Source: Streptomyces sp. NBC_01283
GTDB taxonomy: Bacteria > Actinomycetota > Actinomycetes > Streptomycetales > Streptomycetaceae
Direction of reading: 5' to 3'
DNA: 64,000 nucleotides
Assembly (NCBI RefSeq): GCF_041435335.1
Contig: NZ_CP108430.1
Location: 4,743,501-4,807,500, forward strand
Shown here: piece by piece, positions 1 through 8,448 of the stretch
Numbering within the stretch: the stretch's first letter is position 1
Layout: every line of letters starts with the position of its first letter
The notes under the pieces: model-generated
What the model saw: only the letters and a program-made list of their open reading frames with translations
What the model was told of the DNA's origin: nothing
Database searches by the model: none
Program-made: the position numbers and the translations under genes

Positions 1-1437
1 TCAGCCGGGCGGCAGAGCCCTGCACAAGGCCTCCAGCGCCGCTCCGTAGGCATGCTCCGGCGGCGTGGAGTAGCCGACGACCAGGCCGTCGGGCGCGGGC
101 ATCGTGGCCTCCGGGTGGCGGAATCCGGCGAGTCCCTCCAGCGCGAGGCCCTGCCAGGCAGCCGCCTTGGCCGTGGACTGTTCGGTGCCGGGCGGCAGCC
201 GCAGGACGGCGTGCAGGCCGGCGGCGACACCGGTCGGGCTGATGTGCGGGGCGTGCGTGGCGAGGGCGGAGACGAGCTGGTCACGGCGGTTGCGGTAGCG
301 CTGACGCATGCGGCGGATGTGCCGGTCGTAGTGGCCCGACTCGATCAGATCGGCGAGCGTGAGCTGGTCGATGACACTGGCCCACGCCTCGCGTTCGCCC
401 TTCGCCGCGAGCACTCCGTCGATGAGGTGTTCGGGCAGAACAAGCCACCCGAGGCGCACTCCCGGGGAGAGGCTCTTGCTGACCGAGCCCATGTAGACCA
501 CGCGTTCGGGGTCCAGGCCCTGTACGGCACCCACCGGCTCCCGGTCGTAGCGGAACTCACCGTCGTAGTCGTCCTCCAGGACGAGGCCGTCGCGGGCGCG
601 CGCCCAGTCGATCACCGCCGCGCGCCGCGTCGGGTGCAGCGGGCCGCCAGTAGGGAACTGGTGTGCAGGCGTGAGCAGTACACCCCGGACTCGCTGACTC
701 TCGGTCAACTCCTCGATGCGGGCTCCCTTTTCGTCGAGGCCGAGCGGGGCCGTCCGTACGCCCGCGGTCGCGAGGATCGACCGATGGAAGCCGAGGCCGT
801 ACGACTCCACGGCCAGCGGCCCGCGCAGCATTCCGCCGCCCCCGGTCCCGAACAGCAGCCGCAAGGCGTGCGCGAAGCCGGAGCAGACCACGATCCGCTC
901 CGGGTCGGTGCGCACTCCGCGGGCGCGCCCCAGGTATCCGGCGAGCGCCCGGCGCAGCTCGACGCGCCCCTGCGGGTCACCTGGTCCGAAGGCCTCGTTC
1001 GGCGCGGAGTTGAGGGCACGCCGGGCCGCGGCGAGCCAGGCGGTGCGCGGGAAGGAGGCGGCGTCCGGCTGGCCCTGGCGCAGGTCGTACGCGGGCGGGG
1101 CGGGTGCCGCGGGCCGGGTGGATGCCCGCTTGGGGACACGGGTGCGCGCGGGTGGCGCAGCCCGCTCGGCCACCCGGGTGCCGGAACCCTGCCGCGCGGT
1201 CAGCCAGCCCTCGGCGACCAGCTCGGCGTAGGCGTCGGCGACGGTGTTGCGGGCGATGCCCAGATCGGCGGCGAGGGAGCGGTAGGGCGGAAGCCGCGTC
1301 CCCGGAGCGAGCCGCCCCTCACGCACGGCGTCCCGCAGCGCCCGGATGAGGACGGCGCGGCGGCCACCCGCCCCGGAGAGCTCCAGGTGCAGGTCACTCC
1401 CGATGCGCTCGGCCAAATTGACCCATGATTCCGACAT
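1..1437 (-). CDS. MocR/PdxR-type GntR-family transcriptional regulator
   Basis: This 478-residue protein has a GntR-type winged helix (about residues 11-85) joined to a fold-type I aminotransferase-like domain (about 115-470). The PLP-binding lysine is visible in SVSKSLSP (K321) and the DDYDGEF motif lies upstream of it. Family members sense PLP or an amino-compound aldimine and control a neighbouring gene, usually a divergent one. The start at 1437 lies only 41 bp from the likely start of the divergent AhpD-like gene, so one short intergenic stretch must hold both promoters. I infer that it regulates that neighbour and itself; the ligand cannot be read from sequence. Confidence 0.9.
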   Translation of the reverse strand: MSESWVNLAERIGSDLHLELSGAGGRRAVLIRALRDAVREGRLAPGTRLPPYRSLAADLGIARNTVADAYAELVAEGWLTARQGSGTRVAERAAPPARTRVPKRASTRPAAPAPPAYDLRQGQPDAASFPRTAWLAAARRALNSAPNEAFGPGDPQGRVELRRALAGYLGRARGVRTDPERIVVCSGFAHALRLLFGTGGGGMLRGPLAVESYGLGFHRSILATAGVRTAPLGLDEKGARIEELTESQRVRGVLLTPAHQFPTGGPLHPTRRAAVIDWARARDGLVLEDDYDGEFRYDREPVGAVQGLDPERVVYMGSVSKSLSPGVRLGWLVLPEHLIDGVLAAKGEREAWASVIDQLTLADLIESGHYDRHIRRMRQRYRNRRDQLVSALATHAPHISPTGVAAGLHAVLRLPPGTEQSTAKAAAWQGLALEGLAGFRHPEATMPAPDGLVVGYSTPPEHAYGAALEALCRALPPG

Positions 1438-1478
1438 GGAAATGCACCCTATCGAAGGTCTATCCCACCCGTAGATTC

Positions 1479-2018
1479 ATGGTCATGACGAACAACGAGA
1501 ACGCCACGCAGACCACCGCCCAGACCGCCGCACAGACCCTCACCCCCACCCCCACCCCCACCCCCACCCCGACTCCCCGCCTCAACTTCGCCAAGGCCGC
1601 CCCCAAGGCCTTCAAGGCCGTGATCGGACTCGACGCCGCCGCCCGTGACGGCCTCGACCCGGCCCTGGTCGAGCTGATCCAGATCCGCGCCTCGCTGCTC
1701 AACGGCTGCGCGTACTGCCTCCACATGCACACCTCCGACGCGCGCAAGGCAGGCGAGGACGAGGCGCGGCTGCACATGGTCGGCGTATGGCGCGAGGCCA
1801 GGAACTTCTTCACGGAGAAGGAGCAGGCGGCCCTCGACCTGACCGAGGCCGTCACGCTCGTCCACCGGGGCGGCATCCCGGACGACGTCTACGCCCGTGC
1901 GGCGGCGCACTTCGACGAGACGGAGCTGGGCCACGTCCTGGCCCTGATCTTCACCATCAACACCTGGAACCGCATAGCCCTGAGCACCGCCAAGGTGGCG
2001 GGCGAGGACGAGCGCTAG
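1479..2018 (+). CDS. Carboxymuconolactone decarboxylase / AhpD-like peroxidase-family protein
   Basis: This 179-residue protein carries the AhpD signature CAYCLHMH (C77, C80, H84), the redox-active CxxC plus histidine of alkylhydroperoxidase-like proteins. The ATG at 1479 is chosen because an earlier in-frame start at 1425 would overlap the divergent regulator; ATG 1485 is also possible and neither has a strong ribosome binding site. Before the domain there is an unusual Thr-Pro repeat (residues 21-33) encoded by an ACCCCC array. Likely a thiol peroxidase or detoxification enzyme under the divergent MocR-type regulator. The physiological substrate is unknown. Confidence 0.88.
   Translation: MVMTNNENATQTTAQTAAQTLTPTPTPTPTPTPRLNFAKAAPKAFKAVIGLDAAARDGLDPALVELIQIRASLLNGCAYCLHMHTSDARKAGEDEARLHMVGVWREARNFFTEKEQAALDLTEAVTLVHRGGIPDDVYARAAAHFDETELGHVLALIFTINTWNRIALSTAKVAGEDER
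1542..1570 (+). repeat. ACCCCC hexanucleotide tandem repeat inside the AhpD-like gene
   Basis: Four perfect ACCCCC units plus a partial fifth encode alternating Thr-Pro. The unit is two codons long, so slippage would change linker length without breaking the frame. Confidence 0.9.
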
Positions 2019-2056
2019 GCCCGGGGAGACGGCCGCATGGCCCCGGAAACGCGAAA

Positions 2057-2085
2057 CCGGGCCCCTTCTTAAAGAAGGGGCCCGG
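2057..2085. terminator. Bidirectional hairpin terminator between convergent genes
   Basis: A perfect 14-bp inverted repeat (2057-2070 and 2072-2085) centred on CTTAAAG lies between the AhpD-like gene and the convergent aminopeptidase gene. Confidence 0.8.
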
Positions 2086-2119
2086 TCCGGCAGATCGCGG
2101 CAGATCGGATCAGGGACGA

Positions 2120-3598
2120 TCAGCCCTTGAGCTCGGCCATCCACGTCTCGACGTCATCGGCACGCCGCGGCAGCGAAGCCGACAGGTTCTTGTTGCCGTC
2201 GGCCGTCACGAGAATGTCGTCCTCGATCCGCACGCCGATGCCGCGGTACTCCTCCGGCACCGTCAGGTCGTCCGCCTGGAAGTACAGACCGGGCTCGACG
2301 GTCAGGCACATGCCGGGCTCCAGGACACCGTCGGCGTACGTCTCACGGCGCGCGGCAGCGCAGTCGTGGACGTCCATGCCGAGCATGTGACCGGTGCCGT
2401 GCAGGGTCCAGCGGCGCTGGAGGCCCAGCTCCAGGACGCGCTCGACCGGGCCCTCGACGAGGCCCCACTCCACGAGCTTCTCGGCGAGCACGCGCTGCGC
2501 GGCGTCGTGGAAGTCGCGGTACTTGGCGCCGGGCCGCACGGCCGCGATGCCGGCCTCCTGGGCCTCGTACACGGCGTCGTAGATCTTCCGCTGCAGCTCG
2601 TTGAAGCGGCCGTTGATCGGCAGCGTGCGCGTCACGTCGGCGGTGTAGTACGTGTGCGTCTCCACACCGGCGTCGAGGAGCAGCAGCTCCCCGGAGCGCA
2701 CGGCGCCGTCGTTGCGCACCCAGTGCAGGGTCGTGGCGTGCGGGCCCGCGGCGCAGATCGAGCCGTAGCCGATGTCGTTGCCGTCGACGCGGGCGCGCAG
2801 GAAGAAGGTGCCCTCGATGTAGCGCTCGCTGGTCGCCTCGGCCTTGTCCAGGACGCGTACGACGTCCTCGAAGCCCCGCGCCGTCGCGTCGCACGCCTTC
2901 TGCAGCTCGCCGACTTCAAACTCGTCCTTGACCAGACGGGCCTCGGAGAGGAAGACGCGCAGCTCCTCGTCGCGCTCGGCGGTGACCTTGTCGGTCAGCG
3001 CGGCCTCGATGCCGGCGTCGTAGCCGCGGACGACGCGGACGGAACCGGTCGCCTCGCGCAGGTGTGCGCCGAGCTCGCGCACGTCGGACGCGGGGATGCC
3101 GTACAGCGTCTCGGCCTCGGTGAGGGAGTGCCTGCGGCCGACCCACAGCTCGCCCTGGCCGTCCAGCCAGAACTCGCCGTTCTCGCGGTCGGAGCGCGGC
3201 AGCAGGTAGATGGTGGCCTCGTGGCCGCTCGTGCCGTCCGCGAAGTCCGTCGGCTCCAGGACGAGGACGCCGTCCTCGGTCTGGTTGCCGGTCAGGTACG
3301 CGTACTCGACGGAGGCGCGGAAGGCGTACTCCGTGTCGTTCGAGCGGGTCTTGAGGTTGCCCGCGGGGATCACGAGGCGCTCGCCCGGGAAGCGCGCGGA
3401 GAGCGCGGCACGGCGGGCGGCGGTGTGCGCGGTCTGGGCGATCGGCTGCAGGTCGTGCAGCTCCGTGTCGGCCCAGCCGGCCTTCATGTTCTCGGCGAGC
3501 TCGTCGGAGACTCCCGGGTACAGGCCGTTCTTGCGCTGCTTGATCGGCTCTTCCTCGGACTCGATCTCCGGGTTCTCCGGATTGAGCTCCTCCGACAC
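2120..3598 (-). CDS. pepP: Xaa-Pro aminopeptidase (aminopeptidase P, M24B)
   Basis: This 492-residue enzyme removes N-terminal residues that precede proline. An AMP_N domain (about residues 60-200) is followed by the creatinase-fold catalytic domain (about 225-475). All five dinuclear metal ligands are recognisable: D309, D321, H404 (in HGTGHMLG), E435 (in LTVEPGLY) and E459 (in RIEDD). Length and layout agree with actinomycete aminopeptidase P. The protein lacks a signal peptide, so it is cytosolic. An acidic N-terminal extension (about residues 1-20) is typical of the genus. It is transcribed alone, converging on the AhpD-like gene. Confidence 0.95.
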   Translation of the reverse strand: MSEELNPENPEIESEEEPIKQRKNGLYPGVSDELAENMKAGWADTELHDLQPIAQTAHTAARRAALSARFPGERLVIPAGNLKTRSNDTEYAFRASVEYAYLTGNQTEDGVLVLEPTDFADGTSGHEATIYLLPRSDRENGEFWLDGQGELWVGRRHSLTEAETLYGIPASDVRELGAHLREATGSVRVVRGYDAGIEAALTDKVTAERDEELRVFLSEARLVKDEFEVGELQKACDATARGFEDVVRVLDKAEATSERYIEGTFFLRARVDGNDIGYGSICAAGPHATTLHWVRNDGAVRSGELLLLDAGVETHTYYTADVTRTLPINGRFNELQRKIYDAVYEAQEAGIAAVRPGAKYRDFHDAAQRVLAEKLVEWGLVEGPVERVLELGLQRRWTLHGTGHMLGMDVHDCAAARRETYADGVLEPGMCLTVEPGLYFQADDLTVPEEYRGIGVRIEDDILVTADGNKNLSASLPRRADDVETWMAELKG

Positions 3599-3697
3599 GA
3601 TCTGCCTCCTATGTACGACACTGGGCCCCCTCCATCGTACGGGCGTACGGAAGGGGGCCCAGAGCCAGAAGGCCCATTACATGGCGTATCGCGGGAG

Positions 3698-5077
3698 TCA
3701 CTCGAAACGGGCCGCAAGGAGCACCACGTCCTCGTCGCTGTCGACCGTGTCGAGCCCGTCCGGCAGCACCGTCCGCAGGATGTGATCGGTGAGCGCGTCC
3801 GGGTCGTCGCGCACCGCCTTCGGCACCCCGGCCGCCGCCGCGTGCAGCCGCGCGAAGGCCCGGTCCATCGGGTCACCGGTGCGGTGCAGCAGGCCGTCCG
3901 TATAGAGAAGCACCGTTTCTCCCGGCTCCGTCTTGAACTCCACGCTGGGCGCCTCCCAGCACGCGAGCATTCCCAGCGGCGCCGACAGCGAGGTCTCCAC
4001 GAACTCCGTGCGCCGCTCACCGATCACCAGCGGCGGGCTGTGCCCGGCACCGGCCAGGATGATCTTGCGCTGGGCCGGCTCGCAGTACGCGAAGAGAGAC
4101 GTCGCCGACCGTGCCGGTTCGGTGAGCCGCAGCAGCAGCTCCAGATCGGACAGTACGGCGACGGGGTCCTCGCCCTCCATGACGGCGTACGCCCGCAAGG
4201 AGGCCCGCAGGCGCCCCATCGCGGCGACGGCGCTCGGCCCGGACCCGGTGACGGACCCGACCGCGAGGCCGAGCGCGGCGTCGGGCAGCGGCAGCGCGTC
4301 GAACCAGTCGCCGCCGCCGAGCGCGCAGGTGCGGTGCCGCGCGGCGAGCTGCACCCCGGAGACCCGCGGCAGGCGCGAGGGCAGCAGCTCCTCGCGCAGC
4401 GTGGCCTCCGTCGTGCGGGCGCGGTTCAGTTCGATCAGCCGCGCCAGATGCTCGGCGGCCTGGCGCGCGTAGAGGCCGACGAGGTGGCGCTGGCGCTCGC
4501 CGGGCTCCGCGGGCTCGTCGTACAGCCAGACGGCGGCGCCGATTCGGCCCGCCGCCTCGCTGGACAGGGGCAGTGCGTACGTCGCGGCGTAGCCGAGCCG
4601 GGCGGCCACCTCGCGGTGACGGGGGTCGAGGCTGCCGTCGGCGAGCAGGTCGGCGTTGACGATCTCGGTCTCGGCGCCCGGGGGCGTGGGCGGCGCGTCA
4701 AGGAGCCGCCCGAAGGCGGTGACGGCGCGGGGGACCGTCTCGATGTGGCCGAGGTCGGCACGGGTGAGGCCCAGGCCGATGGCGGTGTCGGGGCCGATCC
4801 CGTCGGCGGGTTCGAGGACGAGCAGGCCGCGGCGCGCGCCGACGAGGGCGGCTCCGGCGTGCAGCAGTTCGTGCAGGGCTTCGTCGAGGGTGGCCGTGCG
4901 GGCCAGGCGCTCGGTGAGCTCCTGCAGGGTGGTCAGATCGGAGATCCAGCCCGCGAGCCGGTCCTGGATCATGAGGGTCGGTGCACCCTTGGCCTGTGGG
5001 GCGGGCGCGACAGTGTGGGCTGGTGGCGGAACAGTTGAATCGATTCCGGCCACTTTCGGGAGGTGCGGAGCGTTCAT
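3698..5077 (-). CDS. GAF / SpoIIE-type PP2C serine phosphatase-like protein
   Basis: This is a 459-residue protein from ATG 5077, which has a GGAAAG ribosome-binding-like sequence about 10 bp upstream; an earlier start at 5164 is less likely. A GAF-like sensor region (about 50-210) precedes a SpoIIE-type PP2C domain (about 235-455) with GGDWFD and VLLYTDGL motifs. Such proteins dephosphorylate anti-anti-sigma proteins in partner-switching systems. The second metal-binding motif, normally GDVxGHG, reads GSVTGSG, so the Asp is Ser; activity may be reduced or altered. An RsbW-like kinase and two SigB-type sigma genes lie elsewhere in the window, but no partner is adjacent. Confidence 0.85.
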   Translation of the reverse strand: MNAPHLPKVAGIDSTVPPPAHTVAPAPQAKGAPTLMIQDRLAGWISDLTTLQELTERLARTATLDEALHELLHAGAALVGARRGLLVLEPADGIGPDTAIGLGLTRADLGHIETVPRAVTAFGRLLDAPPTPPGAETEIVNADLLADGSLDPRHREVAARLGYAATYALPLSSEAAGRIGAAVWLYDEPAEPGERQRHLVGLYARQAAEHLARLIELNRARTTEATLREELLPSRLPRVSGVQLAARHRTCALGGGDWFDALPLPDAALGLAVGSVTGSGPSAVAAMGRLRASLRAYAVMEGEDPVAVLSDLELLLRLTEPARSATSLFAYCEPAQRKIILAGAGHSPPLVIGERRTEFVETSLSAPLGMLACWEAPSVEFKTEPGETVLLYTDGLLHRTGDPMDRAFARLHAAAAGVPKAVRDDPDALTDHILRTVLPDGLDTVDSDEDVVLLAARFE

Positions 5078-5668
5078 GGCTGACGGCTTTCCGGCCGGTG
5101 CGTATTGCTCAATAGCATCGCAAACCCCCATGTCATTCTGCGCCGCTAGCAATGTTCTCCACATCTACACGCACTGGTTAGGGGATGTCCAGCATTGTCC
5201 AGCTGGGATTCCTGGTGTCCGTGGGAATTCTGTGACGTATCGCGATCTTGGTAACTTGGCTCAAAAGTGCCTGAGGCGACGGCCTATTGCGATCGACTGG
5301 GATTGTTCAACAAGGGGTACTCCCGAGCCCTCAGGCACGGGAGGCGCGTCACAGCGGCCGTGATGGGTACGTACTCGGTGATGACCAGGGGCAGTTGAGA
5401 TCAGCCCGGAACCTGGCGACGGACCCGGGCGTCTTAACTCACGACGACCGTGCCCCATCCTCCCGTGGGGGAGGCGGCGAGAAGCACGCGGGACAGCAAA
5501 CGCCAGGCACCGCCACCCCACGCCACGCTAACGCTCGGCCCTTCGGGGTTCCCCATGCCGCAGGCTGGGGTGTGATGCGCCAGTTCTACGCACAGCGAAG
5601 TGATCCACACATGGTGTGATGTGGCCCGCCGTGTTCCTCGGCGTGTAAACGGAAAGGAACGAGCGCTC
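5078..5668. other. 590-bp intergenic region, divergent promoters
   Basis: No convincing gene. Roughly 5150-5310 is clearly less GC-rich than its surroundings and probably holds the divergent promoters of the phosphatase and PrimPol-like genes. A 40-codon open frame on the minus strand (5434-5556) ends in TAA but has no ribosome binding site, so I leave it as unsupported. A short GC hairpin occurs near 5458-5473. Confidence 0.5.
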
Positions 5669-6346
5669 ATGCGCGAGATCCTCGGAAGGCGAAGCAGGCT
5701 CCTGTCCAGGCTCACCGGCAGGAAGTCTGACCGGAGTCCCAGCCTGAAGGGCGCGGCCCTGACCTTTGCGACGGCATGGAAGTGGCCCGTGGTGCCCGGC
5801 GTCGGCCTCGACCGGCGAGACGGCACCCGCTGCGCCTGCCCCGACCCCGACTGCACGGTGCCAGGAGCCCACCCCCTCGACCCCGGTCTGCTGACCGCGA
5901 CGACCGACGAGCGCATGGTGAGCTGGTGGTGGACGAACCGCCCGGACGCTCCCATCGTGCTCGCGACCGGCGTCGGCGCCCCATGCGCCGTCAGCCTGCC
6001 CGTCATCGCGGGAGAGCGCGCGCTTGCCGCGCTCGACGAGATGGGCATCAGGCTCGGCCCGGTCGTGGCGACCCCCGCCCGCGTTTTTCTGCTCGTAGCG
6101 CCGTACTCCATGGAGCAGTTGGGCGAGCTGCTGTACGCCAAGGACTACGTACCGGGCTCACTGCGCTTCCACGGAGAGGGCGGATACATCGCGCTGCCGC
6201 CTTCGGAGACAGGACAGGGACCGGTGGGCTGGGAGCGGGCTCCGTTGCCCGGCTCGGCAGCCCCGTGGGTCCCCGATGTCGAGGCCGTGGTGGACGCGGT
6301 GGTCGACGCGCTCACTCGTACGGGTGTGAGCGCGCCCGAGTTGTAG
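5669..6346 (+). CDS. Degenerate PrimPol (DNA primase/polymerase N-terminal) domain protein
   Basis: This 225-residue protein starts at ATG 5669, with GGAAAGGAA nine bases upstream. Its layout follows the bifunctional primase/polymerase N-terminal domain seen again at 13182-14054: an N-terminal helix, a Cys cluster (C55, C57, C62), then the strand that normally carries the catalytic DxD. Here that strand reads AVSLPV (about 107-112), and the later GGRHIW-type motif is replaced by ARVFLLV. All expected metal ligands are therefore missing. I infer a non-catalytic descendant, possibly structural or DNA-binding. It is a single-gene unit followed closely by a secreted-protein gene. Confidence 0.75.
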   Translation: MREILGRRSRLLSRLTGRKSDRSPSLKGAALTFATAWKWPVVPGVGLDRRDGTRCACPDPDCTVPGAHPLDPGLLTATTDERMVSWWWTNRPDAPIVLATGVGAPCAVSLPVIAGERALAALDEMGIRLGPVVATPARVFLLVAPYSMEQLGELLYAKDYVPGSLRFHGEGGYIALPPSETGQGPVGWERAPLPGSAAPWVPDVEAVVDAVVDALTRTGVSAPEL

Positions 6347-6403
6347 GGGAAATGGGCGCGCGGCGAGCCGGGCGCCCATCAAACGTCGTTACTGTCAGGC
6401 CTT

Positions 6404-7009
6404 ATGAACCCCCGCCTGATCGCGCTCATGGGCGTCGTGGCCATTACGGTTTTCCTGCCGCTCGCCGGCGCGTCCGCGGGGCCTGTGGGTGACGGCGACG
6501 CCGACGCCAAGCCGTCGGAGCGGCCGGCGGACGCGGCACCGGGAACGGCGCCGGATCCCGACGCGAAACAGCCCTCCACGGAGAGGCCCACTTCGAAACG
6601 GGCCTCTACGGAGGGCGCGTCCTCATCCGCGGACGACTCGTCGCTCCTCACGGGGCTCGGCCTCGACACTGCCGCACAGTGCGGACCCGAAGTGACCTCC
6701 CCCAAGGGCATCGAGGCCCAGACGTGCGTCCTGACCCAGGGGCACGACACCTGGGGGCGCACTTACTACCGCAACACGACCGGTGATGAGCTGAGCGCCG
6801 TACTGACCGTTATGGGCCCCGGCGCACGCACCGTGCAGATGCATTGCGCGGTCGGCGCGGCGGACGAGCCGGGGGCGTGCGAGACACCCCGTGAGCGCAC
6901 GGCGGGGAATGCCGAGGCGTATTCGGCGGTGGTGGAGTTCGCCGACGGGAGTGGCGGACCGTTGCTCCTGCGCTCCGGGAGCAACTCCGCTCGACCGAAG
7001 GCCAGTTGA
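6404..7009 (+). CDS. Secreted protein of unknown function
   Basis: This 201-residue protein has a signal peptide (about residues 1-26, cleavage near ASAG), a Pro/Ala/Asp/Lys-rich disordered stretch (27-80), and a C-terminal folded region with three cysteines (in AAQCGPE, AQTCVL and QMHCAVG, plus one in GACETP). I do not recognise the family. No good ribosome binding site precedes ATG 6404, which lies 57 bp after the PrimPol-like gene. Both genes probably share a transcript that ends at the hairpins near 7051 and 7164. Confidence 0.75.
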   Translation: MNPRLIALMGVVAITVFLPLAGASAGPVGDGDADAKPSERPADAAPGTAPDPDAKQPSTERPTSKRASTEGASSSADDSSLLTGLGLDTAAQCGPEVTSPKGIEAQTCVLTQGHDTWGRTYYRNTTGDELSAVLTVMGPGARTVQMHCAVGAADEPGACETPRERTAGNAEAYSAVVEFADGSGGPLLLRSGSNSARPKAS

Positions 7010-7050
7010 GACAGCAGGTCAGGCCGGACAGTGGGCCGGACATGAAAGCG

Positions 7051-7088
7051 CCCGGTTGCTGGCGACGGGGGATGCACCAGCAACCGGG
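7051..7088 (+). terminator. Hairpin terminator after the secreted-protein gene
   Basis: A 12-bp perfect stem (7051-7062 with 7077-7088) with a 14-nt loop lies 41 bp after the stop codon. Confidence 0.65.
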
Positions 7089-7163
7089 CTACCTGAACGG
7101 TAACAAGAGATCTGCTCTGGGCAAATTCGATCTCGGATATCCAGACAGGGATTTACCTGCGAC

Positions 7164-7198
7164 GACGGGGAGTTGTGACAGGAGTCACGCTCCCCGTC
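7164..7198 (-). terminator. Two-part hairpin terminator after the SEC-C gene
   Basis: A 9-bp outer stem (7164-7172 with 7190-7198) encloses an inner 5-bp stem (7175-7179 with 7184-7188). It sits 15 bp past the stop of the minus-strand SEC-C gene and may also stop plus-strand transcription. Confidence 0.7.
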
Positions 7199-7213
7199 CG
7201 ACTGACTGGTGGG

Positions 7214-8179
7214 TCAGCTCAGCGTCACCTGGCGGTTGGTGAGACCGCCGCGCGCCCGCCGCTCCTCCGGCGTGAGCGGGGCATCGCTGCTCAGCGCCGT
7301 CGCGAGCCGCTCGGCGAACTCCGCGGCGGGCTTCTCGATGTCCTCGGCGCCCATTCCGGTCGGCAGGTCCCACACCGGGACCGTCAGACCGTGCGCCCGG
7401 AAGGAGCCGACCAGACGGGTGCCGTCGCCGAGGCTCGACGTACCGGCCGCGTGCAGCCGGGCGAGTGCGTCGAGGAGCTGCTCCTCGGGGTGCGGCATGA
7501 CCCAGCGCAGGTGGTTCTTGTCCGGGGTCTCGCACCAGTACGCGCAGTCCACGCCGGAGAGCCGCACGGTCGGGATGGCGGCGGCGTTCGCCCGCTCCAG
7601 GGACGCGGAGACCTCCGTGGACGCGTTCTCCGAGTCCGGGACCCAGAACTCGAAGCCGGCGTGCACGATCGGCTCGAATACGCCCTCGGGGTCCAGGAGG
7701 TCCTGCAGGCGCGGCCCGTCGGCAGGGGCGCGGCGGGCCTGGACCGGAGAGCCGGGCTCGGCGGTCAGGGCGCGCTGGAGGGTGTCGGCGAGGTCGCGGC
7801 TGATGTCACCGGACGCGGTGTCGTTCTGCAGGCCGAGCAGGACCGAGCCGTCGTCGCGGCGCAGCGCGGGCCAGGCCATCGGCAGGACGGTCGCCAGGGA
7901 GACGGAGGGCACGCCGTCCGGCAGCCCGTCCTTGAGGGGCAGTTCGACGGTCGCCGCCGGGACGAGCTCGCGCAGGGCCACCCAGTCGCCCTCACCGGGC
8001 AGGCCTTCGAAGGGGCGGTGCACCAGCTCGGTCGCCGCGTGCGCGGCGGCCCGGCCGTGACAGGCCTTGTAACGGCGGCCCGAACCGCAGGGGCAGGGTT
8101 CGCGGGCGCCGACGACAGGGACCTGTCCGTCCGTCAGCTGCGGCTGCTTGCCCTTGGTCTGAGGGCGCTTCTTGGCCAT
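7214..8179 (-). CDS. DUF5926 protein with SEC-C zinc motif
   Basis: This is a 321-residue cytosolic protein. A Lys/Gln-rich N-terminus leads to a SEC-C motif, CPCGSGRRYKACHG (about residues 29-42), which binds zinc in SecA and in many other proteins. The rest matches, from memory, the actinobacterial DUF5926 family of unknown function. The start has GGGAGA about 10 bp upstream. SEC-C suggests a zinc-dependent contact with the ribosome, SecB-like chaperones or nucleic acid, but the sequence does not decide between these. Confidence 0.8.
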   Translation of the reverse strand: MAKKRPQTKGKQPQLTDGQVPVVGAREPCPCGSGRRYKACHGRAAAHAATELVHRPFEGLPGEGDWVALRELVPAATVELPLKDGLPDGVPSVSLATVLPMAWPALRRDDGSVLLGLQNDTASGDISRDLADTLQRALTAEPGSPVQARRAPADGPRLQDLLDPEGVFEPIVHAGFEFWVPDSENASTEVSASLERANAAAIPTVRLSGVDCAYWCETPDKNHLRWVMPHPEEQLLDALARLHAAGTSSLGDGTRLVGSFRAHGLTVPVWDLPTGMGAEDIEKPAAEFAERLATALSSDAPLTPEERRARGGLTNRQVTLS

Positions 8180-8385
8180 CTTGGGTGTCTCCCGGATGCG
8201 GCTTTACAGCGTGGCTCTTCGTACGCCTTGGGGCGTACGGGCGCGAGCCTAGCCGCTCGCCCAGGGGGCGTCGGGATTCAGCCTGGGCGGGTGGGAACCG
8301 CCGGCCGCGGTCGCAGGTCGTGATCCTGGTCCGTGGTCGCCGCCCGCGGACCGGTCGGTCGCAGCGGGCGGTCGCGGTCGTCAGG

Positions 8386-8448
8386 CGCGGTCGACGGTCG
8401 CGGGCGTCAGTCGCGGTCGACGGTCGTGGGCCTCAGTCGCGGTCGTCG
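8386..8448. repeat. 26-bp tandem repeat spanning the 3' end of the ATPase gene
   Basis: Two 26-bp units (8386-8411, 8412-8437) differ at only two positions and are followed by a partial third unit (8438-8448); a partial unit also precedes them. The stop codon of the minus-strand gene at 8433 lies inside the array. Confidence 0.85.

Noticed and set aside
1787..5038. Very long open frame on the plus strand (over 1000 codons)
   Set aside because: It is the antisense shadow of aminopeptidase P and the phosphatase; high GC at third positions keeps the complementary frame open.
5434..5556. 40-codon minus-strand frame in the phosphatase/PrimPol gap
   Set aside because: No ribosome binding site, and nothing in its composition separates it from chance in GC-rich DNA.
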